From Paralithodes platypus (lineage: Eukaryota; Arthropoda; Malacostraca; Decapoda; Lithodidae): DNA of 64,000 bases. Below the pieces are notes generated by a model. The model saw nothing but the letters and a program-made list of their open reading frames with translations. It made no database searches and was not told the origin of the DNA. Numbering within the stretch: position 1 is the first letter of the stretch; each line of letters begins with the position of its first letter. The stretch is taken from assembly GCA_032716605.1 (NCBI GenBank), contig CM064495.1, forward strand, positions 43,937,373 through 44,001,372, given 5' to 3'. This document shows, in pieces, positions 53,017-63,686 of the stretch. The translations under genes were made by a program, and so were the position numbers.

Positions 53017-54304
53017 GGGGGTAGTGCTGAGTTTGTGGTCTATATATTTATATATAAATATATTTTTAAATTTCCTCGCTAGACCTCCATCAAGCTTAGA
53101 AAAACACCCCCTAGACCAGTGATTCTCAACCTGGGGTAAATTTCCCTATGGGGGTAAAAACATACATGGCATGGGGTAAATATATCATACCTGAAAACTC
53201 ACTATTAATTCTATATTACGCTATACATGACTAGGCCTAACCTGTTTTAGGTTCAGAGAAACAGGGAAGACATTGTAAAAAATAACCCCTCTAATCTCGG
53301 AAAAATTCAGTTTACGAAGAGTTCACCAAAGTAATATTGCAAATTTTCCAAACTTGGATGGTGTGTTACCTGAGATAAAAGAAAACATCACAGTACATTT
53401 GAAAATCTTGAAGGGTCACTGGCTATATTTCAGAAGACATGATTTCTAGAGATAGATGGATATCAAGACCTTTAACCACTGATCTGCCAGACATGAAGGA
53501 TGACGACCCAGCAAAAGAAGTTCTGATTGATCTTCTATCCTCAGATGTGTATTAATGAAAAACATGAAGATAATTATTTATGTTGAATTTTTGATGAAAA
53601 TCATAAATTCAATCTCACTTCTTACTCAGCGTGCCTTCAGATTGTTTGTTCCTTTTGTCACTAGATAGTTATGTGAATCAAGGTTCTCTACTTTAGTAGC
53701 AATAAAGCCAACGACGACATAGAAGTAGCGTTGTTTTCAACAGATCTTCGAATATATAAACTGTTGACTCAATGAATCAGCAGTGTTCCCACTGATAATG
53801 CTTCTGGTATTGTTGTTTGATCTTGTTTGATAGAAGTGGACTGTATATTTATTTCTTTTACCATATTTCACTTCGTGCAAACCTTAAACATTATTTTTGT
53901 TTCTATCCTCTGTATTTTGTGAGCCTTTATGGCGGCTATACCTTTTTTGTATGGGTGTAAGGAGGTAAATGGCGAAATACATCAAGCCGAGGGGGTAAAT
54001 GACTGAGGAAAGGTTGAGAATCACTGCCCTAGACCCTCTTTTAAGATAAATGTGTACATTTTTGGTAGAAAAAATTTCCGGCCGAAGGCCGGTTCCTTCT
54101 AAATTTAGAGGATCGCTTTCGCTCGCCAGGAAAAAATAGACACCTAAAGGGCACGAAAGGTCTTAATATTGACAAACAAATGAGACTAAAGGTCTCAAAA
54201 TCGCCAAACTAACGGAACGGACGTCATAAAACCTCAAACCTAATATGCTAAACATGAGGGAGAAGGGGGGTCCATAAAAAGCGAGTACGGTACTACCCCC
54301 TTAA
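53013..54304 (-). mobile_element. Family A TTAA element, split by a hAT insertion
   Basis: Begins TTAAGGGGGTAG and ends CCCCCTTAA at 54296-54304. The CGCTAGACCTCCATCAAGCTTA part lies left of the hAT element, and the CGGCCGAAGGCCGGTTCC and TCGCTTTCGCTCGCCAGG parts lie to its right. Without the insertion it would be about 375 bp. Confidence 0.8.
53117..54026 (+). pseudogene. Decayed hAT transposon with ZBED5-like transposase remnant
   Basis: Ends CAGTGATTCTCAACCT and AGGTTGAGAATCACTG are 16-bp perfect inverted repeats, and CCCTAGAC at 53109-53116 and 54027-54034 is a perfect 8-bp target duplication. Inside, frames interrupted by stops read fragments such as RWISRPLT and LFVPFVT-LCES-FSTLVAIK, recalling the conserved C-terminal hAT dimerisation region of ZBED5-type transposases. 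It is 910 bp, too short for a full transposase, and full of stops, so it is dead. Confidence 0.82.
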
Positions 54305-54553
54305 GGCTACATGAGCCCAACCAAAGGTCCCGGCCGTGACCCGCGACTGCCTGCTGCTTTGTCTTCGCAGTTTTATATATGTATTGTAAAATTAACGCCG
54401 CGGTAATGGCCGTCATCCGACAATTATGTAGCCAGAGCGACCATGAAGAGAACACATCGGACGGGAAGTAAGGTAGCGAAGGAGTAGGCTATGGCCACCC
54501 ACGACCCTTGTAGTCTACAGTCAGGGTTCTATTCTGACTAACAGTAGGATACA
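54305..54553. other. Spacer, no gene
   Basis: Short stretch between elements, with no supported exon. Confidence 0.5.
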
Positions 54554-54670
54554 TTAACCCGTTCTGTACCGGCGACTCTGACTGCCATATATCCTTCCTA
54601 ATCTGAATAAAATCGTGTAATAATAACCAGAAAACAGAACAAATGCGTCATCGTATCTTCTAAGGGTTAA
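54554..54670. mobile_element. Family C TTAA element, internally deleted
   Basis: Only 117 bp: TTAACCCGTTCTGTACCGGC at the left and TCGTATCTTCTAAGGGTTAA at the right, with the middle lost. The right TTAA (54667-54670) is shared with the next family A copy. Confidence 0.7.
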
Positions 54671-55005
54671 GGGGAGGTTTTTAGCTTGCTCCCTAGACCC
54701 TATCATGCTTTAAAAATAAATATATAAATAAATAATACCCCCTAGGACCCCCCCCCCCCCCTTTTAGAGAAATTTTTAAATTTTTCGGTAGAATGATATT
54801 CCATTACAGGGTCGCTATTGGTCGCCAAAAAAACAAAAACAAAACAACCTAAATGGCGCGAAATTTCTAAATATTAACAAAATAGGACGAAATGTCTTAA
54901 AATCAACAAACTAATGGGGTGAACGTCTTGAAATATCCAAACTAATGGGGGTAAGCTTAAAAGAGAAGGGGGTCCAGAAAAAGAGAAAAGAAAACCTCCC
55001 CTTGA
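54667..55005 (-). mobile_element. Family A TTAA element, copy 9
   Basis: TTAAGGGGAGGTTTTTAGC at the left and AAACCTCCCCTTGA at the right (last TTAA changed to TTGA). The core is damaged: the hairpin word is lost, and TCGCTATTGGTCGCC remains. Confidence 0.72.
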
Positions 55006-55161
55006 CGGCAATAGTAGACATTACCTGGAATCAGATAGGTGATATAAAGTTCTTTGAAGTTTGAAGTCATTGTTTGACGTGGCTGTTGACTGTTGACAAA
55101 ATCCATCCGACGTACTAATCAAATACGGCCGTATATTCTATTCTGACTTATCATGATTTCT

Positions 55162-55487
55162 TTAAGGGGAGTGACCTGCTTTTTTTTCTCTCCTATTCTC
55201 TCTTTCTCTGGCCCCATTCATCCTATTGTTATAAGACGTTTATCCCCCATCCAGGGGCTATCGCTCGCCAGAAATCTGGCTTTGCCGGAGACATTTTTCT
55301 ATCGAAAAATTTACAAATTTAGCCTGCTGTCAAAAACATACAAAATATGCTGGCTCGCTACTGGTACCACTCGCCAGGAAAAAATTACACCTGGATGGGG
55401 ATAAACATCTTAAAACAGTAGGCTGAATGGGGCCGAATGGATACAACCCAGAGATAGAGAAAAAAAAAACGAGGTGGGCCCCCTTAA
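55162..55487. mobile_element. Family B foldback TTAA element, copy 2
   Basis: TTAA at 55162 and 55484. The right arm (GGCTCGCTAC ... AATGGGGCCGAATGGATAC) is intact, while the left arm has lost part of its core, so the fold is shorter than in copy 1. Confidence 0.78.
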
Positions 55488-55560
55488 ATAATTGTATTAA
55501 TTTTGTAATGGCATGTGAGAGTCAAAGGGTTGATTATATTACCGGTGGTTTTTAACTTGG

Positions 55561-55647
55561 ATTTCTAAAGATCCTTCCTAAAGATAAAAACCGACTAATG
55601 TTATCCGAGCTTGAATGCGAATGACGTCATCTTACTTAAGGGGTTAA
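55561..55647. mobile_element. Family C right-end fragment
   Basis: Ends GCGAATGACGTCATCTTACTTAAGGGGTTAA. The interior has AAGATCCTTCCTAAAGAT and CGACTAATGTTATCC. Confidence 0.5.
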
Positions 55648-55762
55648 GCCGGTGTCACACGAGCCTATTTTTCTACCAATCTTGTATCGGCAATTTTATT
55701 CTGGCATCGCGTCGGTGTTCTTGTGTAGCGGTGTCGGTAACTAATCTGAAGGTGGATTAGTT
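55648..55762. mobile_element. Family D-like end and spacer
   Basis: GCCGGTGTCACACGAGCCTATTTTTC matches, in opposite sense, the right end of the element at 29240-29456. The partner end is at best the degenerate GTGTAGCGGTGTCGG near 55722-55737. Confidence 0.45.
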
Positions 55763-56129
55763 TTAAGGGGGGTCACCGGCTTTTTTCATTTTTATCTCCT
55801 GTTCTCTCTTTCCCTGGCTTGTATCCATTCGGCCCCATTCAGCTAACTGTTTTAAGACGTGTCGATTTCTTCCTGGCGAGCGATAGCGAGCAGGCATTGT
55901 ATGGAGAAATCCGGCTTCGCCGGAGAAATTTTTCTATCGAAAAATTTACAAATTTTGCTTTCTGTCAAAACAAAAATATATATATGCTGGCTCGCTACCG
56001 CTCGCTTGAAAATATTGACACCTGGATGGGGGTTAAAGTCTTAAAACAATAGGCTGAATGGTGCCGAATGGATACAAGCCAAAGAGAGAGGGAGAGAAAG
56101 AGAAAAAAAAGCAAGGTGGGCTCCCTTAA
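55763..56129. mobile_element. Family B foldback TTAA element, copy 3
   Basis: 367 bp, TTAA at both ends, very close to copy 1 (GTATCCATTCGGCCCCATTC and GCCGAATGGATACAAGCC arms; CCGGCTTCGCCGG loop). Part of the left arm (the ACCATCCAGGT segment) is deleted. Confidence 0.8.
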
Positions 56130-56415
56130 GTGGATGATTTTTTATAGCCTTAGCATAATGAGGATTTCTTATGTTTGTGTCGGTAAGTAGATTGATGTTT
56201 TAGATAGCTGTCAATTTATAAAGCTTAAAAACGCAAGCTCCAAGACAAGACAAGCCGAAATCATTGTTAGGACAAAGCTTGTGACTCCCTAGGCAACTGG
56301 TGACGTCATTGGCCTTACGCATTATGATCATATATGACCATTGTATCTATTGTATTGCTAGGACGGCAAATTTTACTATATAACTACCCTCTTCTTAATT
56401 AAAATACAATTTTTG
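56130..56415. other. Spacer, no gene
   Basis: No supported exon or repeat. Confidence 0.5.
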
Positions 56416-56497
56416 AATACAAGTAATACCGGTACCTAATACCAGTTATGTGTTTTAATACAAGTAATACCGGTACCTAATACCAGTTATGTGTTTT
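56416..56497. repeat. 41-bp tandem duplication
   Basis: The unit starts AATACAAGTAATACCGGTAC and ends TATGTGTTTT; two identical copies. Confidence 0.96.
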
Positions 56498-56707
56498 GCA
56501 AATATAGCCAATTAGACAACTTCGCAAGGAAAACCAATACTAAGTATATTGAGTGTCATTTTAACGTCACATAGAACACCTGTTATATTTTGATAGATGT
56601 ATTAGCGGACTAAATTCCGCATGTTAACTATTTCCATTTTACAAAGGAACTCTAGCGACGACAAATAATAAATACTGCGAGAATGTTGGTAGCCCTGGCA
56701 AGGTGTG

Positions 56708-57022
56708 GTAAGGGGGGATGGGGCGGTTTTCTGGACCGCTTTCTCCCTCATGTTTAGCCCCATTAGTTTTCAGATGTTAAGATGTTTGCCCCATTAGTTA
56801 GTCGATTTTAAGACCTTTCGCCCCATTTTCGTCAATATTTAGATCTTTCGTGCTATTTAGGTGTCTATTTTTTCCCTGGCGAAGGACAGTGAGCCTGTAA
56901 CGTTGGAAGAACCGGCCTTCGGCCGGGCCATTTTTCTACCGAAAAATGTACAAATTAATCTAGAAGGGGGATGTAATGGATGTGTTTTTAAATTTGGAGG
57001 TCTAGGGAGGAAACTAGAAAAA
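56708..57022 (+). mobile_element. Family A TTAA element, copy 10
   Basis: Starts GTAAGGGGGGATG (TTAA lost) and runs through CATGTTTAGCCCCATTAG, TTTTTTCCCTGGCGA and GGCCTTCGGCCGGGCC to GGAGGTCTAGGGAGGAAACTA. The right terminal CCCCTTAA is missing. Confidence 0.72.
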
Positions 57023-58420
57023 TAATGAATACATGCAAAAATCTCTCAAAAGGTGAACCAGTTAAGGTGCGTCGGATAGTGTTTTTCTCTCTTGGCCTAC
57101 AGTCCTTGGCACTGACACCTTGGTGGCCTGTGGTATGTAGCCTATGCGGAATGTTTTTATCAGTAGGTTAGTGTGTGATGGGAAACAGACAAGAGTACAT
57201 TTAGGATAGCAGTGTCTGAGGTTATTACCAATAGATTATATATTTGCTACTTAATGACCCGTAGTCGTTCCTCTTTTGACATAGGTAAAATAATAGCGTA
57301 TTTTTGTACCTCTTTTGACATAGGCCTAGGTAAAATAATAGCGTATTTTTGTATAACTTGCCGAATTTGCTCTTGGTCACGTATGCTGGAGAATTTTATT
57401 TTGAGCTGAGTGGCTAATGGTAATGTACCGGTATAGTAGAGCTATTGCATTTGTTTTTTACGGATAAAAGATGTTATTCGGACACATACAATCAGCTCGA
57501 AGTAGAGTTCTCTAGGCTAAAGAGACCAAGTGCAATTTCGGCAGGATACACAAATAGGACTTTAGGACTACTAAGTACCGCAGTATAAATGGAAGAAGTA
57601 ACTTGAAGTATTTTATAGACTACCGGTAACGTAAAATGATAAGCCTACCGGTACGATTATTACCAGATGTTTACTTTAGTATGTTGGCCCTTGGAGAACA
57701 CGTCGGCTCAGAAACACTAGCGATCAGTGTATCATCGCATTTTTGATTGACGTCCAAACTTTTACCTGTCTACCGGAATTAGTTGATTATCTTATTATCC
57801 ATGAATGATTAAGTCAGCATTATGGTTTTACCTAACTAAGACTAGTCGTCTATACGATATGAACTACGGTACCGTACTTTAATTAAGCTAACATAATCTG
57901 CATTTGTGTAACTCGGAATTGTTTTTGGTTTGGGTGGCAAATCTTTACTAAAAGCAGATTCGTCTCTCCAAATTCGCCTTTGCTATAATTACGGGCACAG
58001 TTTTCTTTATATTAACTATAGCTAAGGTTATCATCAATGCACTTTGAATTATACCACTAGTTGATGGAATATTTCATCTAGGCACGTTGTGGGGTATCGT
58101 TGGGGTATCCTAATATTTTCTTCTTAGACACAAAACATTGGCATTTAAATTGTGGTATGGCATATTCATTTCTTCGGTGTTCATATGGGTTGACTGGATC
58201 GGTCTGACAAAAGTGAATTTCCCGACAGAATCGCGAGTTTTCCGACATGGCATTCACTTTACCATCCAACGAAAAATAGAAGACTATGACAGATTGGACA
58301 TGGAACATTGTTTATGTTTGGAAGAGTGTCGTTGAACTACATGTCAGGTGAGGGAGGTGGGAAGTGGCGGACGGAATGAAACAAGGCTCGGTGGATGGCT
58401 GCCTGAGGGGGTGGTGAGGG
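57023..58420. other. No recognised gene; one 39/45-bp duplication
   Basis: CTCTTTTGACATAGG ... AAAATAATAGCGTATTTTTG occurs twice at about 57271-57352, the second copy carrying an extra CCTAGG. Small frames on both strands at about 58078-58335 are unrecognised. Confidence 0.5.
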
Positions 58421-58600
58421 GTGGTGGTGAATGTGGTAGGGGTGGTGGTGAATGTGGTAGGGGTGGTGGTGAATGTGGTAGGGGTGGTGAATGTGGTAGG
58501 GGTGGTGGTGAATGTGGTAGGGGTGGTGGTGAATGTGGTAGGGGTGGTGGTGAATGTGGTAGTGGTGCTGGTGAATGTGGTAGGGGTGGTGAATGTGGGG
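58421..58600. repeat. 18/21-bp minisatellite
   Basis: Units of GGTGGTGGTGAATGTGGTAGG (21 bp) alternate with an 18-bp version lacking one GGT; about nine units. Frames through it translate to Gly/Cys/Val or Thr repeats and are not evidence of a gene. Confidence 0.93.
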
Positions 58601-58706
58601 TTGGTTGTAGTGGTGGTGATGGAAGAAGAGTTGGTGAATATGTGATGGGCGTTTGTGAGGGTGGGAGTGTTAATGATCATATGGGTGGTGCCTATGTGGA
58701 TAGTTC

Positions 58707-59306
58707 TTGAAAAAAAAAATACTTGTACCGGTACTAGTGTTTCCTCCAATTCATCCTGACTCTTGCTCCTTCCTGCCCTCCAGAAGTGTAGGATGTTGTA
58801 CTTACATTCCCGTTCGTTACTGGTCACAAGACACAAGCACGGCTGAGTACATACAGAATAAACTTTTTGTAGATATGGAACGTTTCTTAGTAAGCATCGA
58901 GGAAACTAATTTAAGCCAAGTTGACGCAATTCTCCCAATAGTCGGCTTTGGTGTTGGCACTAGGGGGGGCGGGGCGACCAAGCGGTTTGTCCACCTGTCC
59001 CCGCCCTCACGCCCATTTTTGTACCACACTATCCCTTACTATGTTGTTGTATACTGGATCCCAAATGTAACTGCAGTCACCACGCAAAAAGTATATGCAC
59101 GGGAAGCTTTGATGGTTACTTTTTACTTGAAATACCACCTTGATCTATACTGTACTGTACTGTCACTGTATGCAGGGCTACCGGTACTATCTGGGGGTAT
59201 GGGGTCTCCAGATTGTCTAATGTTTTGCCGAAACAATACTTTTTGGGGAGTGCACCGCATCAAATGCTCGGATTATCTTTGTCGGGTTTCTCTTCGTGGA
59301 ATATAA
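58707..59306 (+). CDS. Unrecognised 199-codon open frame
   Basis: An open frame unusually long for this AT-rich region, starting MKKKILVPVL just after an A run. It includes a hydrophilic segment MERFLVSIEETNLSQ and hydrophobic stretches near the middle, but no domain, signal peptide or repeat that I recognise. No splice sites clearly delimit it. It may be chance, or a fragment of an old transposon. Confidence 0.2.
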   Translation: MKKKILVPVLVFPPIHPDSCSFLPSRSVGCCTYIPVRYWSQDTSTAEYIQNKLFVDMERFLVSIEETNLSQVDAILPIVGFGVGTRGGGATKRFVHLSPPSRPFLYHTIPYYVVVYWIPNVTAVTTQKVYAREALMVTFYLKYHLDLYCTVLSLYAGLPVLSGGMGSPDCLMFCRNNTFWGVHRIKCSDYLCRVSLRGI

Positions 59307-59423
59307 CATAATAACAACAACAAAAACAGCCAATTATTATTTTTCAACTACCGACGCCGTATTCTGGGAAGGGTCACTCGAAATAGGAGGGCCTGTGTTT
59401 ACATCTTGGGATCAAACACATAT

Positions 59424-59635
59424 TTAACCCCTTCCGTACCATGACGTAATTTTCTTTGTATTCTGGTTACCATTAGACGATTTTCTTTAGCTTATAATAT
59501 ATCTCTAGGACTAAAAGGGGTTGATACTATTTTTATTAACCATCTGAATAACAGGACCTTTTTAACCCTGTATAAGATCGTCTAATGGTAGCCGCAATAG
59601 AATGGGAAAATACGTCATCGTGGTGAAAGGGTTAA
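59424..59635. mobile_element. Family C TTAA element (well preserved, foldback)
   Basis: 212 bp. Left TTAACCCCTTCCGTACCATG and right CATCGTGGTGAAAGGGTTAA. GGTTACCATTAGACGA at the left pairs with TCGTCTAATGGTAGCC at the right, so inverted complementarity extends well inside the termini. Confidence 0.8.
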
Positions 59636-60639
59636 CCGGAGTCCCTGTTCTTTATAATTGGTTTCATTTCATCTGACGGTAAATTGAATCCCTTGGCAGC
59701 TCATTTCTCGAAACTTAATGGAAAAATATGCAACTACTCTGTCTCTGCATCAGATTAAGACCAAGTTTATATAGTTAGCACCATATTTCACTACACAATC
59801 TTCACAATAACAGAAATCTTGATGGGAACTTTCCAATTTACCGGCAGTTGCAAAGAAACAGGGTATAGTCATTATTATTCGATATACAATGATGAAATTA
59901 TAGTTATTTTTATGTCTTTGGATAGAATAGTCACACCAATGCCTTTTTCATCTCAATGTAACCCTAATTCGGATCAATTTCGACGCATGTATTGTATCGT
60001 CATTACTAATAGACGCGTTAATTCAGCTTAGGCAGATTATAGAAGTTGAATGACTTGGAATAAATCCCGTGGATTCATCATGTAATCTCTTTCAGTGTTT
60101 CTATAATAATTGTAATATTTTCTATAATCCTTATAAGTTAAATAATTAGGCTACTGGTGCCGTGGGCGAATATCAATCAACTGGCACACTATGTATTATG
60201 AGTAAAAGTTAAATATAATTAAAAATCCACATACATGGAACCCTATTTATTATAAGCTAAATTAATATCCGACAATCAGTGGAATGTATGCATTTTCAAA
60301 CGGATTTATATTATAATTGTTCTCAATTTTCCCATACCGCATTGCAACTTCATATAACAAATACTACTGGGTATAGTTGAAATATACCGTAATGTACCGG
60401 TATTTGTCGATACCGCACCCCGCTGTACCGTAGACTTTACAATATAGAAGCTGTTTGAATGTTTCAGTGTCGGTACGTTAATATGTCAATCAATTGAGAT
60501 CTGTGTTTTTATATATTAAGCCAATCGCTCATGATATCTTTCTTAAGCTTAACTATCTTTTGGTAATAAAAAATAAATAAAAATAGGACAGATAATTTTC
60601 AATTGGGTACCTACCTACCTGGCAACCTGTCTAGGGGAG
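59636..60639. other. No recognised gene
   Basis: AT-rich. A family C-like fragment (ACTAATAGACGCGTTAATTC, AGCTTAGGCAG) may lie at about 59980-60035. Confidence 0.45.
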
Positions 60640-60916
60640 TAAACCTGATACAAATCCATACTGCTTACCTAAGAGTAAGGCAGGTTAGTGGATGGATTAG
60701 CCGAACACCACTGTAGAAAAAGAGTGCTAACAAGATACACAGGGCCTCGGAGTCGGACGGATCCTAAATTGAGTGGTCAATCCTGTAAGTCCTTCACTAA
60801 ACTGGCTCGGGTTGTCCCTCTCACAGGGAATAGGTCCGCTTGGGGGCATTCTGTGTATGGCCACCCTCGTAAGGGGAGTAAGGCGTCCGGCAATAGATAG
60901 ATAGATAGATAGTACC
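60640..60916 (+). mobile_element. Retrotransposon-like 3' end with GATA tail
   Basis: A GC-richer block with a 70-codon frame (60688-60900) ends GGCCACCCTCGTAAGG ... GGCGTCCGGCAATAG followed by GATA repeats to about 60912. The ending matches the minus-strand block at 51447, supporting a dispersed non-LTR or SINE family. Confidence 0.5.
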
Positions 60917-60939
60917 TACCTACCTACAGTATGTTCACC

Positions 60940-60996
60940 TATGTGGAGTTCGCCACTCTGCTAGTGGCACCGAGGAGCGCACTGCCCCACGTTGTG
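60940..60996 (+). repeat. Dispersed repeat copy
   Basis: GAGTTCGCCACTCTGCTAGT then GGCACCGAGGAGCGCACTGC matches the reverse complement of 48961-49010 with few changes. Its nature is unknown; conserved GC-rich words suggest a structured or recently spread repeat. Confidence 0.65.
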
Positions 60997-62627
60997 GCTT
61001 GAAATTTGGTGCAGCAGACTGTTCGAAGGGGTGCCCTATTGGTAATCAATAGTTATTGTGCACCATTGTCTCTGGAAATTTTGGATTCTTGACTTCGAAA
61101 TGCCCTTCAGTTCTATTCACCGTATAACATTTAGTTAATAGTTGACATTGGGTTAGGACGTTAGGTGTATGTGGTTAGTAGAGAAGCCTTTGTAGCCTAG
61201 TCACTTTCATTCTGGAAATCCTTCTCAACCTAAATATAATGATTATTGTATAGTCTATGCAGCTTTAAAAATGTAGTAATAATATTAATATCTGGAGTTA
61301 AAAGGATTATGTAATGTTTTGTAACCTTCTTCTGTGGACTAAATTTGGGGTTTTAGCCCTTTCTCAGTTGAATTACAGTAGACCTATACCGGTATAAACC
61401 CTAATATTAATCAAGATATATTTTGGGTCGAATATTCTGAACACAATTGTACAACTGTTAACTCCTTCAAGTTATTAAGACGGCTTTCGTTTAACTCTTC
61501 CAGAAAAAATATATAAATAAAAATAAATCATTATATGGTACTGATACTTTTTGTATTATTAATTTTACTTACGGTACGGTACTTATTTAATGGTTGTTCA
61601 ACCATTATACATATGATTACAAACAGTCACATGCTTGTTTTCAACCATAATTATACCGAGTACCGTAATTTTAAGCGTGTTCATCTTTTTTTAGCTGATT
61701 ATTCATCTTTTATAGCTTATTATAATATAGATATAAACAACCGTTATAACGAATGTTTTAGAATTTAGATAAACAATATGGATACCCGGTATATTGATAT
61801 ATATTTATCAGTTATATAAATTACCGTACCGTATATTTTTAAATGTTTTATAAGGTAAAGTTCCACTAAGTTTCGATACAAAATTGGCAATATCCAGATT
61901 ACAATGTTGATTCTGGCAATACCTTTGATCGGTAGCAACATGGATTAATGAACTAAACCTGCATGCAAATACTGTGGGTTTGCGATTTACAATACCATCC
62001 CACTCTAAAATCAACACACTTAGAAAATGGCCGCTTTGGTTGCGCAGCAGCAGGTAACATTGATACCTGGTTACCTGTGCATAGGTGTTGCCTTTTGCTG
62101 TTTATCATTTATTTGACATACAATAATGATAATAATAAATATAGGCCTATATTATACACATAAATACTCTCACTATCCTATGTTTGCCCTTTCGTTAGGT
62201 AGTGTTGGGTGTATTGCAAATATCTAGCAAAACATTATTCAGTCGTTTGTTGTCATTATTTGTCACACCGGTACATCTCTCCTGTCGTTTGTTTTGAACA
62301 CTTGTAATTCATATGATATATTTAAATGTGTGGGGGAAAAAACCACGATCTTGTATTTAAGCTTTACGATTTCAAAATGCTGAACAAAATTGAACATGTA
62401 CTTTATTGAAGCAGGTCAACGTGTGTATATACGGTAGCAGATTCAAATGACTTCGGTACACACACTAACTACGATACCGTACGCACATTTTCGACCTTCC
62501 GATGATTTTTACCTTCTTATGCTTATGAAATTATGATTGCAAAATTGGAATTGGAATTGATATACAATAGGCCTAACAAAAATATATAACGGTATATTAG
62601 TATGATAATTCGTACTGGTAGTGACCG
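60997..62627. other. No recognised gene
   Basis: AT-rich with frequent TACCGTA and ACCGGT words; only small frames. Confidence 0.5.
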
Positions 62628-62652
62628 AAAAAAAAAAAAAAAAAAAAAAAAA
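62628..62652. repeat. Poly(A) run
   Basis: About 25 A. It could be a retroposon tail, but no body is recognised upstream. Confidence 0.9.
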
Positions 62653-62917
62653 CTTGACGAACACAACTTAGATGAACAATAGGTACCGTAGGTGTCATGG
62701 ATATTCGCTTTATCATTTGTCGCGTTAGATCTGCCGTACGTGGAGTGTCAACGGAATGTTTTTTTTTTGGTTAAACATATTTAATTAATATGGCATTAGT
62801 ATTTGTAGGTCAGCTCCGATGGGGGAACTGACGGAGTATTATCATTAACAGGAAAATATGGACCGTGTTTCATAATGCATTGTAACCTAATTATTGAGTG
62901 TTATATATTTTCATTTG

Positions 62918-62953
62918 TGTATAGACCTATTAGACCTAGGTATATTATTATTA

Positions 62954-62996
<43 letters not shown>

Positions 62997-63034
62997 TTGT
63001 ATAGACCTATTAGACCTAGGTATATTATTATTAT
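62918..63034. repeat. (TTA)n flanked by a 37-bp direct repeat
   Basis: TGTATAGACCTATTAGACCT and the following AGGTATATTATTATTAT occur at both ends (62918 and 62998), with a TTA run between. Probably a slippage-mediated duplication. Confidence 0.9.
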
Positions 63035-63037
63035 TTC

Positions 63038-63249
63038 TTAATCCCTTCAGCACCATGAAGCCTTTATATCTTTGATTCTGGCTAATATTATATGAATTTA
63101 TGCAGTTTAAAAAGGACTAATGGTATGAAGAGGGCTTACTGAGATCGTATTACCCATCTGAGTCGTATAGGTAGATTATAAACTAAAGAAAAACCTTTAA
63201 TGGTAACCAGAATATAATGAAAATTACGCCATGATGGTGAAGGGGTTAA
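63038..63249. mobile_element. Family C TTAA element abutting a family A copy
   Basis: 212 bp: TTAATCCCTTCAGCACCATG at the left, CATGATGGTGAAGGGGTTAA at the right. The final TTAA (63246-63249) is also the first TTAA of the next family A element. Confidence 0.78.
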
Positions 63250-63580
63250 GGGGAGATATCCACTTGAGGGATTTTTTCTTGACCCCTTTCTCTCTCATGC
63301 TTAACCCCATTTGTTTTCTAATTTTAAGACGTTTGCCCCATTATTTTGACGATTTTAAGGACTTTCAACCCATTTCTGTCAATTTTAAGACCTTTCGTGC
63401 CATTTAGGTGTCGATTTTATCCTGGCGAGCGATAGCGAGCCTGTAATTTAAGAGGAACCGGCTTTCAGCCGGGACATTTTTCTACCGAAAAATGTACAAA
63501 TTTATCTTGAAAGGGAGTCAAGGGGGTGTAATTTCAAGCTTGATGGAAGTCTGAGAAACACACTAAAAACCTCCCCTTAA
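63246..63580 (+). mobile_element. Family A TTAA element, copy 11 (orientation reference)
   Basis: 335 bp with TTAAGGGGAGAT at the left and AAACCTCCCCTTAA at the right. It contains four degenerate CCCATT / TTTTAAGAC repeats, TCCTGGCGAGCGATAGCGAG, a CGGCTTTCAGCCGGG hairpin word and TTTTTCTACCGAAAAATGTA. No coding capacity. Confidence 0.82.
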
Positions 63581-63686
63581 AGGTACTTAATTGAAGTATT
63601 TAGATTTGTAGTACCTGTATATCGTAAATGTAATACTACAGACTGTAGTAAGTTACTGTCAATCGATTTAAATTGTTCTCCTTTGT

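Noticed and set aside
58348..58836. Gly/Cys-rich and Thr-rich repeat proteins on both strands
   Set aside because: Both come from the 18/21-bp minisatellite; open frames on both strands of the same repeat are not independent evidence for genes.
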